From Sipunculus nudus (Eukaryota > Annelida > Sipuncula > Golfingiida > Sipunculidae): DNA of 64,000 nucleotides. The translations under genes and the position numbers were made by a program. A model generated the notes under the pieces. The model made no database searches, was not told the origin of the DNA, and was given only the letters and a program-made list of their open reading frames with translations. The stretch lies in contig CM049313.1 in assembly GCA_026874595.1 (NCBI GenBank), forward strand, positions 39,460,659 through 39,524,658. Reading direction: 5' to 3'. Below, piece after piece: positions 51,801-60,800 of the stretch; position 1 is the first letter of the stretch; each line of letters starts with the position of its first letter.

Positions 51801-54800
51801 TCGTGGTAAAAGCGGAAAATCCACTAACGTTCACCAGTAAATGCGATCCCCAGTGGAGCGTCAACCGCACAAAAGGTACAACTTGTAAATTACAACATGC
51901 CATAACAGGGCGCACAAAAACAGTACACAGGTCCAAAGTCACAAGGGTTTCTGATAATATAGCATGGAATTCCCACCCACAACGACCCAAAAGATTACAG
52001 ACGGGCCAGAAACAAATAAATAACCCTAGCGTTATTAAGTCTTTGCCTGTTCACCCGAAACACAAAGGTAAGGACCTTTGCATGACCACTCGCCCCTTGC
52101 GTAAGACTTGTAGATCAGTCCAGGGTTCACAGCTGAACAAACAGGGCCCGGTCAGTCAAATAACACGCCCCACAAAGGATAATTCCCGATTGCATTATAC
52201 CCAAGTGCCGGCCGGCCACTTACTGACCGTGCCAAACTTACACAAACCCAAGTGCAAATTGCCTGATCACAATCCCCCGTGTCACAAAGGTCCCTGCAAA
52301 CAACGCCACTCCACACTTGCGCAATCAACAGACACTACAAAGGTTATTAATCCTAGCGCTCAACCCCCCTCTGCCCCAACAAAGGTGTCACCCGCGCCTA
52401 ATTACCATAACACCCCGGCGGTCACAGATAGCCAACCCACCGGTCGCAGGAAAACAAAGCGAAACATACGCTTCACTAATCCTCTCGCCTGGACTAAAGA
52501 GGGCGCCCCTGTTTGCTATCAGTGTGCGCAGCCATATCATGTGGCCGCCGACTGTCCAATTAGAAGACAGCGATATTTAAATGAGCAAAACTCACGTATT
52601 CAGCCACGCAGGTCGTCTAGATTTAAACACAGAGTGGATTATGCAACGCTAGCGTCCTGGGGCAACTCAATTTGAATATACCACCCGTGTCCACAGACCC
52701 GAGGCGCATGCGTTTCGGTTCTGGTAACGGCCGTCACGTGACCAGAACTCGTGAGCCCCTTTTGCCCTCTCCTATTCCCCGCATACTTAGCGCTTCACCG
52801 CCGCAGGTAACAAGTTATCATGCTGCCCCTCTTGCTGTTCATCCTTGGCCTGCAGTGCCTGCCCGCAACGGGTGACTCGTTGCAGATTAACCCGATTGAC
52901 CATGGCGTAGTCATCACAAAGCAGGGTGAGTGTTTTCCTTTCCATACACAATGGGCAATAATTGTTAATGTTCCGGCCCCTCCAATTCCATCTCATTTGA
53001 AAGACACCGTAAGCTCATTAAAAACCTATATTGATCAGTTACAAAAAGGACGCCAGCGTTTAAAGTATAACTGGGACACGCGTATTCAGCTCCTAGCTCG
53101 AACCCTTAATCATGTTACACGTAGACACAAAAGGGGATTATTCAATTTTGTCGGTGATGTGTCCAGCTCTCTATTTGGTCTTGTCACAGAAAAACAATTT
53201 CTCAAACTTAAAACAGCCGTAGCATTATTACATAAATCTAACAGCCAAACCATACATATGAATTCTATGTTAGTCACTGCTGTTAATCAGCTCAGCTCAG
53301 CCGCTGCGAATACCTCTGCACAACTCGCCGACATCCAGAAAACATTATCCAATTGGTCCCGCATCATTAATCTAGAACATAATTTTGTCTTGGAACAAAT
53401 TAATGCCGTTCGTCATGCCTTGCATATTGATATTTATCTAGACAAAGTGACGGCCGTAGTCCACGCTTATCAACAACAGGTAGCTGACTATCACTCCCAA
53501 CGGCGAGCTATCCGACAAGGCCTTATCACAGAACAAATTTTGCCGAGGTCTTACCTGTCCACTTTAATCAGCTATGCAGATACACACAATTTGGAATACC
53601 CCACCCCGGAATGGATTTATCAATACGGCTGTACCTCCCTGCTCAGCCAGAATTCTACTCACTTCTCTTTTTTCATTCACATCCCATTGTACCGCAACAC
53701 TCCTTTCACATGCTATAGTTTGCATTCTTGGCCATACCCTATATCGAAAACGATTTCCGCTAAGTATCGTTTGCACTCTAGAATAGCTCTTGCTTCGCAG
53801 ACATCGCAGGCATTCATTTCTCGGCGCTGTGCCGGAAAACAGCCAATGTTGTGCCATGGGGGCCCTCTTTTACTGAGAAATCGCCTCCAGTGTGAGCGAT
53901 CTCTAATTATACAAACCGCCAAGGGTCTAGGATCTTGCGCCGTCCAGTTTTCCAATTTTACGAACACGCTCATAAAAACAGTTACCTTTGGCCACCACGT
54001 AATCGCCACAAATGGAGAAGTAACTACTCTCCGCTGCTTAAAAAAGCCTCCCAGGCATATTACCTTACAAAGAGGCACCACTCATGCCTTTATTCCTGGG
54101 GACTGTGTACTTCAAGGCCTAGACTGGTCCCTCCACGGCACTTATCTTGGTAAGGAGATTAATACAAAAGATTGGGTTCCCATTGAAATTAATTTATCCT
54201 TGCCTTTGCTTGAAACCCCTCACCATATCCAACTAAAATTAGCTAAACTAAAAGCGTGGACTCCTTTGGGTCACTTACCCCACCTGGTACAGCAGGATAG
54301 GTCAAAAATACCGGAATATATTGACTTTAGTTTACCAAACACCGTGTTTTCCTGGTCTACGGTCAGTATTGTATTTCTATTAGCCTCACTGACCATAGTG
54401 TTAACATGTTGTTGGTTTAACCGCCATCAACTACATCAGCGCTGCCTTGCAGGTCCTTTGTCTCGCTGGCACACACAAACAGTTACTGCTACCCCAAGTG
54501 CCCCTAGTCCACCGCCCCAAGATTCCTTGTCTACACCAGTACCAGCTCCATCACCAACTCAGAAAAAGGGTCCCGTAGAACAGACTGTCACCCTTTACCC
54601 TAACCCTAACTCCTTCCCAAACACATAATCTGTAACCACCTGTGTGTGCAATCAAGAGGGTAATGGTAGATGTGCATGTATCCCTGTATATAGGAATATA
54701 TATACAGATATGTATATGTATATAAGCCAATCATTTCTGTTTATTTGTCTATATGTGTGCTATAAAAAAAAATGATAATAATAAAAGAAAAAAAAAATAA

Positions 54801-57800
54801 CAATGAAAAATAAAAATATAGATAGATTAATAACAATAAAACCCATTATCAGGATATGTATATAACCATCAATATATCCTTGTGTATATGGGTAACGCCC
54901 TGTAAGCGAGGAACAGATACTGCTGTTGTTTGTCTTTTGCAGAGGCCGTCCCGTGAGGGTCGCCGCGATGCATACCCCAAGGAGCTGTCTAGTGGAAGGA
55001 TCACTGCGACCGCGCATTCTTGCAAGTGTCGGGAAACCAGCATATGGACATATAGCCTAGCACCACGCTGCATTGAAAGGGACAATCGGTGTGCTAGAGA
55101 CTCTTGGCATATGTATACATATATAACAAAAATACAACTTCTAAACCTTTCACGCGTGCTACCAGCCAATGGACATATAGCCTAGCACTACGCTGCATTG
55201 AAATGGACAATCTGTGTGCTAGAGACTCTTGCCATATAAAAACGATCTTAAAACTTTACCGCGTGCTATCAGCCAATGAGCATATAGCCCAGCAGTACAC
55301 TACATTGAAATGGACAATCCGTATGCTAGAGACTGTCGCCATAATCACTGAATCACATTAATGTTTTGAATATGCCTCAAATAATATTGTTTGTTTGTTG
55401 AATAAACTACCAACCCCACAAAATCAAAGTAAAACATCAAATACTGCCAGACCCTACACATCTGTGAACGCATCAAAGTCTTCCGGTTTCCCTATATGTC
55501 CAGTAGGGTTTTCACCCGGGGACTACGATGTGTTTCAAAATATAAGAGAACCTTGCCTAGAACATGGGATATCCTTATTGGGCTATATATATAAAAAAAA
55601 AAAAGTCGCTATCTATAAGTCTATGGATGGCTACATTTTTTTTTTCTTGATAAGGGGGAGAGGGTGTCGGATATCCCATTATTTTTGATAATAACACCCC
55701 AGAGGGTAAGTGGGCGATCCCACCTAAGGGGACAGCCAATCAGGATAGCTCCCGGCCCGGGGACCCAAAACGAGGCTAGAGGATAACCCGGGTTACTCAC
55801 TCTGACCTTGGCGCTGGAAGGGTTCAAACACTTGTCGACATAAGGCGAAAGATAAGTAGCCGCCGCGATAGTTTGAGCCTTTCACTACGCGCACCCTTTT
55901 AGGACTGGCAGTGTCATTATTGTTATCTGGACAACCTTTTCGGCCATTCTGGTATTTTAAACGTAATTCCTGTGTTGTTTTCTATTTCCTGTGGGAAAAT
56001 ATCCTACAAGGTAATGACATTTTGGTTATGTGAATGTTTTTAGAGTGTGGTCCTTGCCAGCACTCACTGGGTAATGATATCTTGCTTTTGTGAATGTTTT
56101 CAGAGTGTGGTCCTTGCCAGGACTCACTAGGTAACGACACCCTGGTCCTGCAGGAGGAATGGCAGACCTGCTGGAATGTGTCTCAGGTTGTGGGAGCAAT
56201 TCAGGAGCAGGACACAGTTTTACAGCGGCTGTCACAGGAGCTGAACCAGACCTCCTCCAGCCTGGGAATGTCTGAAGACAGGCTGTCAGTGCTGAGGGAT
56301 ACCATGCTGAATCTGACACAGTCTGAGGCTGCTATCAATGTGTCTGTGTCAACTGTCATGAATAAGGTGATCACATATATACTAGTAAACACTGATGTTG
56401 TGTGATGATTAAACAATAGGTCTTCAATTTATCAAACATAATAAAAATGTCAGCACAGTAAGCCTGTGAAGAGTGTTAGTGAAAGTAAAAGTGAATGAAT
56501 CTGTTTAAATGACCAACTGTGGGATAAGACCATATCACTACAAAATATGTATTTATTTGTTGACAAACTGTCCTATTCTCTTTTACATTGTCCCCTTGTT
56601 TAATTGTGTTGACTTGCACTCAGTGTTCAGCAAGTTGGGTTTTACTGATTAAGGTAGGTCTGTATCTTCCAAATGATCAAAGGAAATAAACAAAAAGTTA
56701 GTTATATTACCATTTTTGAATCAAAGGCAGTTGTTTTGGAAGATATATTGTCTCTAATATATGTGATAATCTTAAGTCATTTACCTATATTTATGCATAG
56801 TTAGATGATGCCCAAAATACATGGAACTACAAAGTCCTGAAACCATTAATTATATAAATATAAGTAATGTCCTGTGTCACTCAGGTCATCAACACAGAGT
56901 CCAGCTCCAGGAAGCTGGAGACTGACAGCGGAGCAGAGCTTGCACGCCTACAGGGGATGCTGGATGTAGCAACAAAATCTAAACAGCTGGGCATGGACAC
57001 TTACAGCAGGATCAGAGAGGACATCAAGAAGCTTGCTGTCTATAACCAGACTGCTTATGCTGTGAGGATTAAGTTTGTTTGAAAAATAAGGAAATAAGAA
57101 AACACTACAATCAGATGAAAGACAGCCTGTCTGCATTAGCATATTTGTATTGTGGGAGAAAAGTATCATTTAATGTTATAACAAGTAGAAAAGCAGATAC
57201 TAAATGTTCAGAATTCATCTGTAATTCTTCATGCATTTTCATTACAGAGATTTACTTTGAAAGTTCAACATAACATTGAGTATATATGTTTTACAAATAG
57301 AAAGTAACCAAATATGAGTTGCCCTGACACAATTAAGTTATCATTTAGATGCAATGTGACTGGTTAAAACCCATCTCCAACTGGAGTGAATATGATTCTC
57401 ATGTAATTTTATGTTTTCCTAATATTTGCAGTAGTAGTCTGCCTTTCAGTCATCACAAATAAAAAATGTATAGTGCTAGATAGCAAAATCTCTTGCCAGA
57501 GAATGTTCAGCTGGTAATCCTTCATGTAAAAAAATCCACAAATTCTTAATTCGTTTGATCCCTGTGTTTCATAATTAAAGTAAGTAGGATACTGATTTTA
57601 TTTTAATGTGGTTGATTTGTCAACCCTCATGCTTGTTATCTGTGTATTCCCACTGTTTCAGCTGATGGAAGAAGGTGCCTCTGTATATGCAGGAATGAAC
57701 AAAAGCTTTGACCAGGAGCTTGCCAACATTTCCAGAGAGCTAGGGGCAGTACAGCTTACCTCAGGCCGGTCAGACAAGAGGCTAAACAGAGCTTTATTAC

Positions 57801-60800
57801 AGGTAAGTAATGATATTACAAACAGACAAGCAGCTTCTCATGGCTGTGATGGGACTTGATGGAGCACTGTCTCCCTCAAAATTATGTAGATCTCTTTATC
57901 TGGCATACACTACAATACACTGATTCACAGCCACTCATCACAGCCCTGATTTGGTCAGCACTTTCATTTGCAATGTAAACATGTTATAATGCCATAGGGA
58001 GCAAGTACCCACAGACTTTAGACTGGCTCTGATTCTCTCTGTGGTAAATATATACATATACATAACTCATCTCAACAGAAACAGTAACAACAGTTAATAG
58101 CTTTAAATATGTCAAAACCTGGATTTCCTTTACCTGAGTGTTCTGTTAGTCATCAATTTTTATGTTTTTGTATCTTCAGAAAATGTCCTAATAATTTATT
58201 CCAAATTGCTTGCAGTACAACCAGACTGTGAACCTTGAAGATTCCAGCCAGGCTCAGAAACAGCAGTTTGAGAACCAGACAGCAGTGATAAGGGACATGG
58301 ATGCCACGATTATAGCTGTACAAGCAGAGGTGGATGATGTCCTTGACACTCTGAATTTGACCTTGGTGAGTGTGTCATTGGATGAAATTTAGTCATCCCT
58401 AAAATGGGCAGCTTTTTTTCTGTTAATGGTTTAAAAAGCCCATACAAAATATTTGATAACATCTTTAATTATTCATTCTTGTGTCACCTTGTCAGTATGT
58501 CTGTCTGTTTGTCAGTTGTCCTCAAATTTGCCTGCTTGCTGGTTCTTGCGTCTCTTATATAGCATTCTACAGGCCACAGTTTTGAAAGAATCCTTTTAGA
58601 CTGGGACATCCTGTGACATACGATAATATCACGAAACGCATTTGTCGTCTTCAGGATATGTCCGCTAGAGGGGCTGCAGTCGAACATCTCCATTAAAATA
58701 TTATTTTGCCATATCTCCAAAACTACAATCCGCAATTACATAAATTACAACTTATTTTCTTCCTCTAAACCTTCTCCATAACCAGGTAAAGTCATCTGGT
58801 GTCAATCTTGCCTCACATTGTCAGTATGTCTGTCTGTTCATCATTTGTTGTCAGCTTTGTCTGCCTGTTTGTTCTTTTGTCTGATATGTCATTCTACTGG
58901 GCACAACTTCTCAGCAATGGCCCTGAGAATCATTCCATGGATAGAAAACCGACAGTATCTTCTATCTGTCTGTCTGTCTATCATTTCAATTTCCGGCAAG
59001 CGTTGGACCTATGGTCGTCTAGTTTTTTTGTCATCCCCATAACTTTTGAACTGCTAAACATTTTCCCAAAGTATGAAATTTGTATTGTTTCTGCCAATAT
59101 CTTGGACAAGTTCCCAGTGACCTTGACCTTCATCAAGGTCAAATAGACTAAAATAGAAATTTTTTGTAAACCCCATAGCTTTTGAAGTATCACAAGTTTT
59201 CCCTCAAATTTGACTTTTGAAACTGGTGGCCATCTTCAAGGTAAAATCAGCAGGAATACAAATTTTTTGTGAACCTTAGTAACTTTTGAACCACTCAGTA
59301 TATTTTCATGAAATTTGACTCCTTCAATGTTTTTAAAAAAATCTCGGAAGTGTTTAAAAACCGGTGAACTTCATCTTCAAGGTCAAATCAGGAGAAAAAG
59401 ATATATTTTGTTTACACTTAAACTTTTGAACCATATATTTTCATGAAATTTAATATGTGAAATGTTTCTTTAAAAATCTTGAGTGTTTGGAACTTTCATC
59501 TTCAAGGTCAAATCAGCCAGAATATAAATTACAGTGAAACCTCATTGTGTCGAAGTGGAAGGGACCCTCAGAAAACTTTGACACATCCGAAGTTCGACAC
59601 AAATGGGTTTTATTTGGTGATATCTAACTAGAGTTTTCCAGAATATCAAGTCTGTAACTTCAACATAGGCAGGGTATTTGACTTTAGCAATTTCAACATA
59701 ACGAGGTTTCACTGTATTTGTGAATGCTAGTCCCTTTTGAAGTTTTTCCTCAAATTTGGGGATGGGATGCCCATAGGGAGGGGAGACTTATATATTGTAT
59801 TTTCATTGCAAAAACAACCTCATTCTGGTTGGCTTTTTTTTGTAGCATTACAGAGCCAGTGCAGATGCTTTATACAAGGAAGCTCAGGAAAGTCTGTTGT
59901 ACTCTGAAGCTGTCCTCACAACCAGCACAAACAACTACAACGATGCCCATCAGCTCATCCAGGATACTCATGATATATACAACAGCCAGGCAGGGTCTCT
60001 GCCACCCTTGAATTCTTCCGTTAACACACGCAGTAAGGAATAAGATTTATTCATAATTTCACACTTACACAGTGTGTACAGTGAAAGCCGCACTAATGTT
60101 GTTTTGTAATGTCAACCAGTTTGAGACATTGTTCTTGTCAGTGATGAATGTCCTACAAATGACCTATCCATGAACTGTGTGCAACCTTAATCGCATATTC
60201 ATTCAATGAATTAACATAAGCATGGGACTAAGGAGCAACCAATCAGGTGACCTTAAACATTGTAAAGCGTCAATCAACTGACAAAAATAAAATTTTGCAT
60301 AATTTGACAGAGCTCTGTCAAACAGAACATGTGTAGTCTGTAAATACTATCAGTTCCCATGTCGTCATGTTTTCCGGCATATTTTATTATACGAAGGAGA
60401 CAGTATAAAAAGTTTCTAGGCTATAGGTTGCGGGAGCCATTCATCTGACTACCGAGTGAATAATAATGTCTTACCTGGCACATTATTCGTATGGGACAAA
60501 TAATCCAACATATATTGCAACACAGTTCATATATGACTGCGATATAGTAAACAATGGTCAGGTGATAACAGTTGATGAAGTCAGTCAATACGACGTCATG
60601 CGCCATCGCCCTTTGTGATGTCATTATTATGTTATAATCAGCCGTCGCTTCCAAGGGCATGGAAGTCCATATGTGTAGGAGCGTTTTGGGGGCTCATTAT
60701 AATAATAAGTTGAAAGGGCTGAGCATTTAGGCTTTGGTGCTTAGGTCAATTCAGACCAGCTCAGCATTAAACATATTTTTAGCACTCTGTACATTTGGTT

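Larger units (their letters stand above)
47162..56008 (+). mobile_element. LTR element 2: env-bearing Ty3/gypsy (errantivirus-like)
   Basis: 8.85 kb with 344-bp LTRs that read the same throughout, TSD aggt (47158-47161 and 56009-56012), PBS, gag, a -1 frameshift site, protease-RT-RNase H, integrase, F-like env, a 3' repeat region and a PPT. This gene order and the env type are those of insect errantiviruses, though no specific clade can be assigned here. Identical LTRs argue for a very recent insertion, yet pol is interrupted in the RNase H/integrase region, so this copy is probably not autonomous. It lies in the 60-bp array in intron 23, in the same orientation as the host gene. Confidence 0.93.
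40964..56103 (+). other. Intron 23 (15.1 kb), nested insertions in a tandem array
   Basis: Holds pieces of one 60-bp array (41289-41427, 42722-43037, 46949-47161, 56009-56103) split by family E copy 2, family B copy b with family A copy 4 inside, and LTR element 2. Confidence 0.85.

Noticed and set aside
60421-60660. Minus-strand ORF of 79 codons in intron 28
   Set aside because: No domain, no splice or codon signal; expected by chance.
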